Assembly (NCBI GenBank): GCA_029287355.1
Contig: JARFRH010000019.1
Coordinates: 1 to 52,899 of the forward strand
Direction: 5' to 3'
Length of the DNA stretch: 52,899 nt
Source of the DNA: Maribacter sp.
GTDB lineage: Bacteria > Bacteroidota > Bacteroidia > Flavobacteriales > Flavobacteriaceae
Shown here: positions 1-8,836 of the stretch, one piece after another
Position numbering within the stretch: position 1 is the stretch's first letter
Layout: each line of letters begins with the position of its first letter
Position numbers and translations under genes: made by a program
The notes under the pieces: generated by a model
Databases searched by the model: none
What the model was told of the DNA's origin: nothing
Seen by the model: only the letters and a program-made list of their open reading frames with translations

Positions 1-13
1 CTCTGCTTCTCTG

Positions 14-87
14 CGGTCTGGACGGGACTCGAACCCGCGACCCCCTGCGTGACAGGCAGGTATTCTAACCAACTGAACTACCAGACC
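14..87 (-). tRNA. tRNA-Asp (anticodon GTC)
   Basis: Read on the minus strand this is a full 74-nt cloverleaf. The acceptor arms GGTCTGG and CCAGACC pair perfectly, with discriminator G. The anticodon loop carries GTC between CCTGC and GCAGG arms, and the T arm contains GGTTCGAGTCC. No CCA is encoded. The window edge lies 13 bases downstream, so a tRNA cluster could continue outside. Confidence 0.96.
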
Positions 88-218
88 AATGATTTTATCT
101 TAAAAAGACTCTAGCAACAGCTAGATTCAAATCTTGTTCAAATGCTTTTGTAAAGCGAGTGCAAATATATATCGTTATTTCTATTGCACAAACTATTTCA
201 TTCAAAATAAAAGGCTAT

Positions 219-1148
219 TCAAAGAAATTTTTGACGTTCGACCAAATAGGTATTCAGAATCTTTGAGAAATCGCTTCGAACGTCAATAGCAACATACTTG
301 ATTCTATATTGGGCACATTTTAATTTTAGCGCCTCAAAATAGGCCAATACGCTCTTTTCGTAGGCTTCTTTGATATTCTCTGAATACAAATCAATGTGCT
401 CCCCCGTTTCCACATCAACAAAACGTTTGGGCGTATTTTCAAAATCAAACTGTACTTCTGTCGATGCATCTACAAGATGAAACAAAACCACCTCATGTTT
501 ATTATATTTCAGGTGACGTAGGGCATCGAATAATTTTTCCTCATCAGTAGCGGTTTGAAACATATCGGTAAATAAAAAAATCAAACTTCTCCGCTTTATC
601 TTTTCAGCTATCAAATGAAGATAGGTATAGGTCTTTGTTTGTTTGGCGGGTTTGGCATCCAAACTAATCTCACTCAATTTCGACAAAAGCATTTGATGAT
701 GACGCTCGCTACCTTTCTCTGGAGCATAATAATTATAGCTGTCAGAATAAACACTTAATCCCACGGCATCTCTTTGCCGTTTTAAAATGTTCATCAGAGC
801 TGCAATCGACAATACACCAAAACCGATTTTATTCAAATCGGAAACGCCCAAGTTTTTTACCTCAGGGTAATACATCGAAGCTGAATTATCTAAAATCATG
901 TGACATCTCAGATTGGTTTCCTCTTCATAGCGCTTCGTGTACAACTTGTCCGTTTTGGCAAAAAGTTTCCAATCGATATGCTTGGTACTCTCTCCATTAT
1001 TATAAATCTTATGCTCGGCGAATTCTGCCGAAAAACCATGAAACGGACTTTTATGGATTCCACTGATAAAACCTTCGACCACTTGATTTGCCAAAAGTTC
1101 CAAATTCTGGAAAAGAGAAGCTTTGTTTAATTCCGATTGAAGATTCAT
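219..1148 (-). CDS. DUF58 domain protein (von Willebrand A-like)
   Basis: This is a cytoplasmic protein of about 309 residues with no signal peptide or membrane segment. The DUF58 signature is visible in the N-terminal half: a G-x-H-KSPFHGFS stretch, then DIDWK-like 'HIDWKLFAKTDKLY' and 'RYEEETN'. A vWA/MIDAS-like 'LDNSASM' follows, and later a 'LIFLFTDMF' strand. DUF58 proteins usually work with MoxR-type AAA ATPases, but no moxR is adjacent. The gene follows trxA and dnaE on the same strand, separated from trxA by a terminator, so it probably has its own promoter. An upstream in-frame ATG at 1175 would add nine residues; I chose 1148 because 'MNLQSELNKAS' looks like a natural beginning. Exact role unknown. 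Confidence 0.85.
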   Translation of the reverse strand: MNLQSELNKASLFQNLELLANQVVEGFISGIHKSPFHGFSAEFAEHKIYNNGESTKHIDWKLFAKTDKLYTKRYEEETNLRCHMILDNSASMYYPEVKNLGVSDLNKIGFGVLSIAALMNILKRQRDAVGLSVYSDSYNYYAPEKGSERHHQMLLSKLSEISLDAKPAKQTKTYTYLHLIAEKIKRRSLIFLFTDMFQTATDEEKLFDALRHLKYNKHEVVLFHLVDASTEVQFDFENTPKRFVDVETGEHIDLYSENIKEAYEKSVLAYFEALKLKCAQYRIKYVAIDVRSDFSKILNTYLVERQKFL

Positions 1149-1210
1149 AAGACTAAGATAAGTTATAATAGACAAAAGACCACTTCGTTTCTTGCCCTAG
1201 GAACCAAGAC

Positions 1211-1238
1211 AAAAAAAATCCTGCCGAGGCAGGATTTT
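1211..1238 (-). terminator. Rho-independent terminator of trxA
   Basis: The arms AAAATCCTGCC and GGCAGGATTTT form an 11-bp stem around a tiny GA centre. On the minus strand it is followed by a run of T (eight A on the plus strand at 1211-1218). It sits 34 bases beyond the trxA stop codon. Confidence 0.85.
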
Positions 1239-1271
1239 ATATCATTTTATACGTTTAATGTAGCTCAAAAA

Positions 1272-1589
1272 CTACAATAACGCGTCTATTGCATCTGTAT
1301 ATACTTGCTTCGGAGAAACGCCAACTTGACGGCTAACGATTTCGCCACCTTTGAAGACCAATACGGTTGGTATATTACGAACGCCATATTTGGCCGCGAA
1401 TTCTTGGTTCGCATCTACGTCTACCTTGCCAACTACCGCTTTGCCTTCGTATTCAGTACTAACCTCATCAATAATAGGGCCTACCATTCTACAAGGTCCA
1501 CACCATGCTGCCCAAAAGTCAACAACGACAGGTTTATCACTTTTTAAAACTACTTCGTCAAAAGTAGCATCTGTTATTTCTAATGCCAT
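1272..1589 (-). CDS. trxA: Thioredoxin
   Basis: This is a cytoplasmic disulfide reductant of 105 residues, the normal length for thioredoxin 1. The redox motif WCGPC is at residues 29-33, preceded by the VVDFWA strand. The cis-proline segment 'RNIPTVLVF' and the final GVSPK helix region are present. No signal peptide is seen, so it is not an exported thioredoxin-like protein. It is transcribed alone: a TAACTTTG-type promoter lies 23 bases upstream and a strong terminator follows. The order dnaE-trxA-DUF58 protein on one strand is, to my recollection, common in flavobacteria. Confidence 0.97.
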   Translation of the reverse strand: MALEITDATFDEVVLKSDKPVVVDFWAAWCGPCRMVGPIIDEVSTEYEGKAVVGKVDVDANQEFAAKYGVRNIPTVLVFKGGEIVSRQVGVSPKQVYTDAIDALL

Positions 1590-1611
1590 ATTGTTTAGTT
1601 TTAATATTACA

Positions 1612-1619
1612 CAAAGTTA
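1612..1619 (-). promoter_or_regulatory. Putative -7 promoter box of trxA
   Basis: The minus strand reads TAACTTTG, an exact match to the Bacteroidota -7 consensus TAnnTTTG, 23 bases before the trxA ATG. No clear TTG -33 element lies at the ideal distance, so support is moderate. Confidence 0.5.
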
Positions 1620-1698
1620 GTCAAATAATCTTCTGTTTACTTACTCAGCCTTTATTCATTTTAGCTATGGTATCATCAAAGGAACTTATATCGCAAAT

Positions 1699-1730
1699 CG
1701 TCATAGCGAGCGCAGCGTGGCAATCTGTTG
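1699..1730. repeat. Interspersed repeat arm (GTCATAGCGAG...GGCAATCTGTTG)
   Basis: This segment resembles one arm of the long inverted repeat at 30967-31091: both carry CGTC, GCGAG and GCAATCTGTT in the same order. It lies in the dnaE-trxA spacer and looks like a solitary arm of a REP/MITE-like flavobacterial repeat. Copy number elsewhere cannot be judged here. Confidence 0.5.
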
Positions 1731-1810
1731 ATAAGCTCGAAGACCTTCGTAATTATGTCATTAGCACTCAACAATAACCCCTCCGCCTTGTGCCATGGCT
1801 ACAACTCGCC

Positions 1811-1846
1811 CACTGCTCTTGCAGTGTCGCCCCTTGAAAAAAGGGG
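1811..1846. other. Two small hairpins after dnaE
   Basis: CACTGC/GCAGTG (1811-1826) and CCCCTT/AAGGGG (1830-1846) are adjacent perfect short inverted repeats, starting 9 bases past the dnaE stop codon. Neither has a clear T run on the minus strand, so termination is only possible. A similar CCCCTGAAAAAGGGG hairpin occurs at 6466-6480. Confidence 0.4.
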
Positions 1847-1854
1847 AGGACCAT

Positions 1855-4800
1855 CTAATTCAATTTATAGTGCACTTCATTCTCTTCCAATTGATGCAAA
1901 AGTTCACTCGAAATCTGAACCTTTTGTTTTCTGCTGCTTAGGTTCACTTTTATCTCCTCTTCCATTTCATACACTATAAAATTCAAGGGATGGTTTCCTT
2001 TATGAGAAACCAAGGTGTCTTTCAAATAACGGACGCGTTCTTCCTTCAAATTCGCAATGTTCAATTTAATGGTCAACTTCTTGGCATAGGTCTCCATTAC
2101 TTCTTGGAGCAGCATAAAGCTATTGAACTGCATTCGTGGATCTCCCTTTTTACCTGTTTCACGATTAACCCAGCCGTCACGAACGAATATTTTCACATAG
2201 GCAAAGGAGTTGATCATTAAGAAATGACGGAACTTCAAATACTCTTCCCCGAATATCCGGAATTCAAAAGAATCGGTATAATCTTCCATGGTAAAAGCGG
2301 CCCAACCTTTTCCGTTTTTCGAAATCCTATGCTGCACATCGGTAATCACCCCAGCCACGGATAGTTCTCTGTTCACATAACTTTCCAAATCGTTCGCACA
2401 AGAAACGCTCGCATTACAAAAGGCATTGATTTCCGTTTTAAAGTCGTCTAAGGGGTGTCCGGAAATATAAATCCCAACAACTTCTTTTTCTCTTCGGAGT
2501 TTTTCCATGGTGCCCCACTCTTCACAAGGTGGCACTTCCGGTTCGGGTATCTGTGCTTCACTGATGCCTCCAAACATATCCATTTGGGAAGAATTCTTAT
2601 TCTCCTGATATTTAGCGGCTGATTTGATGACCTTCTCCAAAAAGGTGATACTATCACCTTCCGTATGAAAGTATTGGGCACGATGTGTGGTTCCGAAAGA
2701 ATCGAATCCGCCGGCAACAGCGAGATTTTCAAATGCCTTTTTATTTGCCGCCCGTAAATCGATACGTTTCGCCAAGTCGAAAACGGATTTAAAAGCCCCA
2801 TCCTTCTTGCGATGTTCAACAATCGTTTCGACCGCTGAACGGCCTACACCTTTGATTGCACCCATTCCGAAACGTACCGCTCCTTGTTTGTTTACTGCGA
2901 ACTTGTAATAGGATTCATTGACATCCGGCCCTAAAACCTCCAAGCCCATACGCTTACATTCTTCCATAAAGAAGGTCACCTGCTTGATATCGTTCATATT
3001 ATTACTCAGTACCGCAGCCATATACTCAGCAGGGTAATGCGCTTTTAAATAAGCCGTTTGATAGGCAATATAAGCATAACAGGTAGAGTGACTTTTATTA
3101 AACGCATAGGCAGCAAAAGCTTCCCAATCTTTCCAGATTTTTTCTAAAATTTCCGTTGGATGACCATTAGCAGTTCCTCCTTCCAAAAATTGGGGTTTCA
3201 TTTTTTGCAGTACCGCAAATATCTTTTTTCCCATCGCCTTACGAAGGACATCCGCATCACCTTTCGAGAACCCTGCCAACTTCTGGGAGAGCAGCATCAC
3301 TTGCTCTTGATAGACGGTAATTCCGTAGGTCTCCTTCAAATACTCCTCCATTGCAGGAAGGTCATATTTGATTTCCGCCATCCCGTTTTTACGCTGGATA
3401 AATTCAGGAATATATTCCATCGGACCAGGACGATACAGTGCATTCATCGCAATCAAATCATCAAAAACGGAAGGTTTCAAATCCTTCATATGTTTTTGCA
3501 TCCCCGGAGATTCGTATTGGAATATCCCTACTGTATCCCCTCTTTGAAAAAGCTCATAGGTCTGCTCATCATCTAAAGGAAAATCATCAGGTACCAATTC
3601 GATTCCGTGTTTGGCCTTTACGATTTTGACGGTGTCTTTGATTAGGGTCAAGGTTTTCAGTCCTAAGAAATCCATCTTCAATAAGCCCGCACTTTCTACA
3701 ACGGAGTTATCGAATTGGGTCACGTATAAATCAGAATCTTTCGCCGTTGCTACCGGAACGAAATTGGTAATGTCATCGGGCGTAATAATCACACCGCAAG
3801 CGTGAATACCTGTGTTTCGAACAGAACCTTCCAGCGTTCTCGCCATTTTTAAGGTCTGTCCTTCCAAATCATCCCCCTCTGAAATATTTAAAAGCTCATG
3901 TACTTTCAACAAATCATCTGCACGGAATTGCTTCTTTAATTCTGCATCCGACTTTCCAAAAATCTTGCCCAACTTCGACATGGTCGGTATCAACTTTGCT
4001 ATGCGATCCGCATCTCCCAAAGGCAAATCGAGTACCCGAGCGGTATCGCGAATAGATGATTTGGCCGCCATAGTACCGTAGGTAATGATTTGAGCAACTT
4101 GGTTCGTACCATATTTTTTAATGACATAGTCCATCACGCGACCACGACCTTCATCATCAAAATCAATATCAATATCGGGCATTGACACCCTATCTGGATT
4201 CAAGAATCGCTCAAAAAGCAAGTCATATTTTAACGGGTCGATATTGGTGATTTTCAAACAATAGGCAACCACAGAACCTGCAGCCGAACCACGACCAGGC
4301 CCCACTGAAACATCCATGTTACGGGCTTCGCGGATAAAATCTTCTGTAATTAAAAAATAGCCCGGATAACCTGAATTCTTAATCGTATCCAATTCAAAGT
4401 CGATACGCTCTTTTATTTCAGGTGTAATTTCAGCGTACCTTTTTTTGGCGCCTTCATAGGTAATGTGTCGCAAATACGCATTTTCACCTCGGTTATCTCC
4501 ATCAGAATCTTCCGCTACTTTAAATTCTTCGGGAATATCGAACTTCGGTAACAGCACGTCACGGGCAAGCTCATACGGCTCAATTTTATCAACAACTTCT
4601 TGCACATTCAAAATCGCCTTAGGCAAGTCTTTGAACAAGGCTTTCATCTCATCTTGAGATTTGAAATAGTATTCTTGATTCGGTAATCCATAGCGATAAC
4701 CACGTCCTCTACCTATAGGCGTAGCTTGCTTCTCACCATCTTTAACACACAATAAAATATCATGGGCATCAGCATCTTCTTTGGCACAATAATACGTATT

Positions 4801-6240
4801 ATTGGATGCCACCATTTTGACTTGGTGTTTTTCCGCCATCGGGATCAAAACCTGATTTACACGGTTTTCATCCTCTTGACCATGGCGCATGATCTCTACA
4901 TACAAGTCATCACCAAATTGTGCTTTCCACCATAACAAAGCTTCCTCTGCTTGTTTTTCACCAACGTTTAAAATCTTGCCCGGCACTTCTCCATACAAGT
5001 TTCCAGTAAGTACAATGATATCTTCTTTGTACTGTTCGATAACTTTTCGGTCGATTCGGGGAACGTAATAAAACCCATTTGTATAGGCAATCGAAGACAT
5101 TTTGGCCAGATTGTGATACCCCCTTTTATTTTTGGCCAACAAAACAATTTGATACCCGTAGTCTTTTACATTCTTATTGGTATGGTCATCACAAACAAAG
5201 AATTCGCAGCCGATAATCGGCTTTATTTCAGTCTCTGTAGGGAGTTCACCTTTTTCAATCGCATCCGCGTTTCGCTGTTTGACCCCTGTATTATGAGCCT
5301 TGATTTCTTTTACAAAATGAAAAGCACCCATCATATTGGCATGATCCGTAATGGCAACAGCTGGCATTTGGGCATCTCCCGCAGCTTTTACCAAATCCTT
5401 TACCGCAATAGTGGATTGTAAGACCGAGAATTGTGAATGATTGTGTAAATGGACAAATGATACATTCTCTAGTGTTTGAACGTTCTCTTGAATTTCGGCC
5501 TCACTTGTACCGCTACCCGTATCTTTTTCCCAAAGTGCGTCGGCTATTTTCTTCGATGCTTTTTTAAGATTAATATGTTTGAGCCCGATTAATTGGATTT
5601 CCTGGGGATTCAACTCAGAGAAATTCTCAAAATAATCAGGTTGCACATCCAACTTTTCAATAGGATAATGTTTTCTTCGGATAAGCTCTAAGAAACATCT
5701 GGTGGTCGCTTCCACATCAGCTGTCGCATTGTGGGCCTCACCGAAAGGTTCTCCAAACAAATTTTCATGGAGTTCGGTCAATGTAGGAAGTTTGAACTTA
5801 CCCCCTCGACCTCCTGGAATTTGACAAAGCAATGCAGTTTCTTCAGTACAGGTATCCAATACCGGAAGTTCTTGTAATGGGTTCTCGATTCCAAAACGAT
5901 GAAACTCCGCTCCCATGATATTCAAGTCAAAACCGACATTCTGACCAACGATAAATTTCGTCTTGGCCATCGCTTCATTGAACTTCTCCAATACCTCGAT
6001 CAAAGGCACCCCCTTTTTTTCTGCCAGTTCAGTGGAAATTCCGTGGATTTTCTCCGCATCATATGGGATATTAAATCCCTCGGGTTGCACCAAATAATCT
6101 TGATGCTCCACCAAATTTCCCATGGCATCATGTAACTGCCAAGCGATTTGAATACAACGTGGCCAGTTGTCGGTGTCGGTGAAGGGAGCATTCCAATTTT
6201 TAGGAAGACCCGTTGTTTCGGTATCGAAGATGAGGTACAT
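1855..6240 (-). CDS. dnaE: DNA polymerase III alpha subunit with N-terminal 3'-5' exonuclease domain
   Basis: This is the replicative polymerase, 1461 residues. Residues 1-190 form a DnaQ-like exonuclease: FDTETTG near the start gives the DxE site, then 'KIHGIS', 'GQNVGFDLNIM' and a late 'HNATADVEATTR' supplying the His/Asp pair. Linker sequence leads to a PHP domain near residue 263 with an intact 'HLHNHSQFS' metal motif. The polymerase core follows, with 'GPGRGSAAGS' and the catalytic 'PDIDIDFDDEGR' near residue 685. An OB-fold and tail region close the protein. Proofreading exonuclease and polymerase are therefore one polypeptide, an arrangement I recall for Bacteroidota DnaE; classical E. 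coli DnaE is shorter and uses a separate DnaQ. It appears monocistronic. Confidence 0.96.
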   Translation of the reverse strand: MYLIFDTETTGLPKNWNAPFTDTDNWPRCIQIAWQLHDAMGNLVEHQDYLVQPEGFNIPYDAEKIHGISTELAEKKGVPLIEVLEKFNEAMAKTKFIVGQNVGFDLNIMGAEFHRFGIENPLQELPVLDTCTEETALLCQIPGGRGGKFKLPTLTELHENLFGEPFGEAHNATADVEATTRCFLELIRRKHYPIEKLDVQPDYFENFSELNPQEIQLIGLKHINLKKASKKIADALWEKDTGSGTSEAEIQENVQTLENVSFVHLHNHSQFSVLQSTIAVKDLVKAAGDAQMPAVAITDHANMMGAFHFVKEIKAHNTGVKQRNADAIEKGELPTETEIKPIIGCEFFVCDDHTNKNVKDYGYQIVLLAKNKRGYHNLAKMSSIAYTNGFYYVPRIDRKVIEQYKEDIIVLTGNLYGEVPGKILNVGEKQAEEALLWWKAQFGDDLYVEIMRHGQEDENRVNQVLIPMAEKHQVKMVASNNTYYCAKEDADAHDILLCVKDGEKQATPIGRGRGYRYGLPNQEYYFKSQDEMKALFKDLPKAILNVQEVVDKIEPYELARDVLLPKFDIPEEFKVAEDSDGDNRGENAYLRHITYEGAKKRYAEITPEIKERIDFELDTIKNSGYPGYFLITEDFIREARNMDVSVGPGRGSAAGSVVAYCLKITNIDPLKYDLLFERFLNPDRVSMPDIDIDFDDEGRGRVMDYVIKKYGTNQVAQIITYGTMAAKSSIRDTARVLDLPLGDADRIAKLIPTMSKLGKIFGKSDAELKKQFRADDLLKVHELLNISEGDDLEGQTLKMARTLEGSVRNTGIHACGVIITPDDITNFVPVATAKDSDLYVTQFDNSVVESAGLLKMDFLGLKTLTLIKDTVKIVKAKHGIELVPDDFPLDDEQTYELFQRGDTVGIFQYESPGMQKHMKDLKPSVFDDLIAMNALYRPGPMEYIPEFIQRKNGMAEIKYDLPAMEEYLKETYGITVYQEQVMLLSQKLAGFSKGDADVLRKAMGKKIFAVLQKMKPQFLEGGTANGHPTEILEKIWKDWEAFAAYAFNKSHSTCYAYIAYQTAYLKAHYPAEYMAAVLSNNMNDIKQVTFFMEECKRMGLEVLGPDVNESYYKFAVNKQGAVRFGMGAIKGVGRSAVETIVEHRKKDGAFKSVFDLAKRIDLRAANKKAFENLAVAGGFDSFGTTHRAQYFHTEGDSITFLEKVIKSAAKYQENKNSSQMDMFGGISEAQIPEPEVPPCEEWGTMEKLRREKEVVGIYISGHPLDDFKTEINAFCNASVSCANDLESYVNRELSVAGVITDVQHRISKNGKGWAAFTMEDYTDSFEFRIFGEEYLKFRHFLMINSFAYVKIFVRDGWVNRETGKKGDPRMQFNSFMLLQEVMETYAKKLTIKLNIANLKEERVRYLKDTLVSHKGNHPLNFIVYEMEEEIKVNLSSRKQKVQISSELLHQLEENEVHYKLN

Positions 6241-6575
6241 TCTATTTATTTTTATTCCCGCGAAGACGGAAATCTGTTTAAACCAAACTAAGCCCTCAAA
6301 AAAAGAGTCAAAATTCTAGTCTTTAAATTCCAAAATACAAATTAAAATCCCAAAATAGCAACACAAGTCCTTATGGAATCTTGCCTGTCGGTAGATAGGT
6401 CTGGTACTTGACACTTGGAATTTGCATCAGCAAAAAAGCACCGATAAAAATACATAAAAGTGCTCCCCTGAAAAAGGGGAGTTGTTAGGAGTTATTAACG
6501 CTTAATACGATTTTCGCCAATAAATTCCTCTCAATAAGATTTGCTATATTTAATCATCTCCTAAAAACCCGATTA
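6241..6575. other. 335-bp divergent intergenic spacer (dnaE / sulfatase)
   Basis: No credible ORF is present. It holds a CCTGTC/GATAGG-type imperfect inverted repeat near 6385-6404 (part of a spacer motif ending in CTTGACACTTGG), a CCCCTGAAAAAGGGG hairpin at 6466-6480, and A/T-rich DNA where promoters for both flanking genes should lie. No exact TAnnTTTG box was found for either gene. Confidence 0.5.
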
Positions 6576-7994
6576 ATGACTATTAAGACCTCTTTTAATT
6601 GCATTCTCATTTCACTACTGCTGATTTCCTGTTCAGAAAAACAAAAGGAACCGGAAAAGAAGCAAAACACAACCAACTTTATCATCATATTCGCCGATGA
6701 CCTTGGGTATGGGGATTTGGGAGTTTACGGTCACCCCACAATCAAAACCCCCAATCTCGACCGCATGGCTAACGAAGGTCAAAAATGGACTAATTTTTAT
6801 GCCGGTGCCAGTGTCTGTACCCCAAGTAGAGCAGCTTTATTAACTGGCAGACTTCCTGTACGCAGCGGTATGGCAAGCGGCAAGCATCGCGTACTCTTTC
6901 CAGATTCCAAAAACGGTTTACCAGCTCGTGAAATCACTTTAGCAGAGCAATTAAAAAAGGTCGGGTATCGCACCGCCGCAATCGGAAAATGGCATCTGGG
7001 CCACAAAGAACAATACCTACCCACCAACCACGGATTCGATTATTATTTTGGGATTCCATATTCCAATGACATGGATATGGTTTCAGGACTTATTCCTTAC
7101 TGGGACTATTGGCAGCAACCAAACGATTCCATCAAAACAGAACATTTCAATGTCCCCTTATTCAGGAATACAAAAATCATCGAACGACCCGCAAATCAAA
7201 ATACGATTACGACTCGATATTCAGATGAAGCCGTTTCTTATATCAAGCAAAACAAAGACAAGCCTTTCTTTGTGTATTTAGCACATAACCTACCGCATAT
7301 TCCATTATTCGTTTCAGATGAGTTCAAAGGCACTAGTGAAAGGGGATTATACGGAGACGTACTCGAAGAAATCGATAATGGTGTTGGTAAAATACTGAAG
7401 ACTTTAGAAGATGAGGGCCTAGCAGAGAATACCATTGTAGTCTTTACTTCCGACAATGGCCCTTGGCTTCCGTTCAAACTAAATGGTGGTTCTGCAGGAT
7501 TACTCAGAGCTGGAAAAGGTTCCACTTGGGAAGGTGGAATGCGTGAACCAGGAATTTTTTGGAGTCCTGGTCAAATCAAACCTGGAGTGGTTTCCGATTT
7601 GGGTTCTACCATGGACCTTTTTGCCACATTTAGTAAAATTGCAGGAATAAGTCTTCCGGAAGACAGGATTCTAGACAGCCATGATTTGAGCCCCACCTTA
7701 TTCGATAAAGCAGCTAATACACGAAAAAGCATACTCTATTACCGAGGCACCGAAATCTATGCTGCGCGAGTAGGGGATTTCAAAGCACATTATATAACAC
7801 AAGGCGTCTACGGGCAGTTTGGCGAGAAAATAGAACATGAAACCCCGATTCTTTATAATCTAAACCAAGACCCTTCTGAACAGTTTGATATCGCAGAAGA
7901 ACATCCTGAAATTCTTCAACAAATTCAAGATGCAGTTGCCAAACACAACTCTAAATTAGTACGAGGGGAAGATCAACTCGCTGACCGGGAATAA
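6576..7994 (+). CDS. Lipoprotein arylsulfatase (S1 family)
   Basis: This is a formylglycine-dependent sulfatase of 472 residues that would remove sulfate esters, probably from an algal or host glycan. The signal peptide ends in lipobox LISC with Cys19, so it is anchored at an envelope membrane. The metal site starts with 'FADDLGYGDLG'. The formylglycine motif is CTPSR with catalytic Cys81, followed by AALLTGR. 'GKWHLGH' and 'FTSDNGPW' supply further active-site Lys, His, Asp and Asn residues. It needs a maturase (anSME or FGE) that is not in this window. It stands just before rpsP but has no functional link to it; the related gene at 14915 is the likely partner. Substrate cannot be read from sequence. 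Confidence 0.93.
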   Translation: MTIKTSFNCILISLLLISCSEKQKEPEKKQNTTNFIIIFADDLGYGDLGVYGHPTIKTPNLDRMANEGQKWTNFYAGASVCTPSRAALLTGRLPVRSGMASGKHRVLFPDSKNGLPAREITLAEQLKKVGYRTAAIGKWHLGHKEQYLPTNHGFDYYFGIPYSNDMDMVSGLIPYWDYWQQPNDSIKTEHFNVPLFRNTKIIERPANQNTITTRYSDEAVSYIKQNKDKPFFVYLAHNLPHIPLFVSDEFKGTSERGLYGDVLEEIDNGVGKILKTLEDEGLAENTIVVFTSDNGPWLPFKLNGGSAGLLRAGKGSTWEGGMREPGIFWSPGQIKPGVVSDLGSTMDLFATFSKIAGISLPEDRILDSHDLSPTLFDKAANTRKSILYYRGTEIYAARVGDFKAHYITQGVYGQFGEKIEHETPILYNLNQDPSEQFDIAEEHPEILQQIQDAVAKHNSKLVRGEDQLADRE

Positions 7995-8012
7995 AGTAAA
8001 GCCATAAAGCTA

Positions 8013-8042
8013 TTGTGTATTTTACAAATTGAAGTATATTTG
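8013..8042 (+). promoter_or_regulatory. Promoter of rpsP-rimM
   Basis: TTG at 8013-8015 is followed after exactly 19 bases by TATATTTG at 8035-8042, a near-ideal Bacteroidota sigma-A promoter (TTG-N19-TAnnTTTG). Transcription would start about 55 bases before the rpsP ATG. Confidence 0.82.
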
Positions 8043-8104
8043 CAGCCCTTTAAGGGACAAAAGAATTAATAACCAGGGTCGGGCACCCTACAAATTACTG
8101 TGAT

Positions 8105-8821
8105 ATGCCAGTTAAAATTAGATTACAAAGACACGGTAAAAAAGGAAAACCATTTTATTGGATCGTTGCAGCGGATGCAAGAGCAAAAAGAGATGGTAAA
8201 TTCTTGGAAAAATTAGGAATCTACAATCCTAATACCAACCCAGCAACAATCGAATTAAATCTTGACAACTCCGTTCAGTGGTTACAGAATGGTGCACAAC
8301 CTACAGATACCGCTAGAGCGATATTATCTTACAAAGGTGCTATGTTGAAGCATCACTTGTTAGGTGGTCTTCGTAAAGGCGCTTTAACGGAAGAACAAGT
8401 TGAAGAAAAGTTCACTGCTTGGATGGCTGAAAAAGAAAAATCCGTTGCTGATAAAGTCGGTGGTTTGGATAAAGTAAAAGCAGAAGCTAGAGCGGCTGCC
8501 TTGAAAGCTGAAAAAGAAGTAAACGAAAAACGGGCATTGGCTGCTGCAGAAGCTGAATTGCCAGAAGAGATCGTAGCATCTGAAATTGTTGTGGAAGAAG
8601 CAGCTAAAGTAGAAGAAGCCGCCACTGAGGCTGTTGAAGAAACTGCCGCTGAAGAAGCTCCTGCAGTAGCGGAAACTCCAGCTTCGGAAGAGGTCGCTGA
8701 AGTTGCAGAGGAAGCTCCGGCAGCAGAGGAAGCTCCGGCAGCAGAGGAAGCTCCGGCAGCTGAGGAAGCTCCGGCAGCTGAGGAAGCTCCAGTTGCTGAA
8801 GAAGCGAAAGAAGAAGAATAA
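8105..8821 (+). CDS. rpsP: 30S ribosomal protein S16 with long acidic Ala/Glu tail
   Basis: The first 80 or so residues are canonical bS16: it begins 'MPVKIRLQRHGKKGKP' and continues with 'ADARAKRDGKFLEKLG' and 'YNPNTNP'. The usual protein is 80-110 residues, but here it reaches 238. Residues from about 100 to 150 are Lys/Glu/Ala-rich and likely helical. After about residue 155 the chain is almost purely Glu, Ala, Pro and Val, ending in EEAPAA repeats. Extended S16 tails occur in Bacteroidota; the function of the tail is unknown to me. It is followed 15 bases later by rimM, the ribosome-maturation factor for the 30S head, so the two form an operon under the promoter at 8013-8042. Antisense ORFs here are artefacts of the repeat composition. 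Confidence 0.96.
   Translation: MPVKIRLQRHGKKGKPFYWIVAADARAKRDGKFLEKLGIYNPNTNPATIELNLDNSVQWLQNGAQPTDTARAILSYKGAMLKHHLLGGLRKGALTEEQVEEKFTAWMAEKEKSVADKVGGLDKVKAEARAAALKAEKEVNEKRALAAAEAELPEEIVASEIVVEEAAKVEEAATEAVEETAAEEAPAVAETPASEEVAEVAEEAPAAEEAPAAEEAPAAEEAPAAEEAPVAEEAKEEE
8708..8797 (+). repeat. Five tandem 18-bp repeats inside rpsP
   Basis: Five adjacent copies of GAGGAAGCTCCGGCAGCA (the last is diverged) encode the hexapeptide EEAPAA. Units start at 8708, 8726, 8744, 8762 and 8780. The unit is a multiple of three, so copy-number change by slippage keeps the reading frame. Confidence 0.93.
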
Positions 8822-8836
8822 TACATTTTTGAAACG

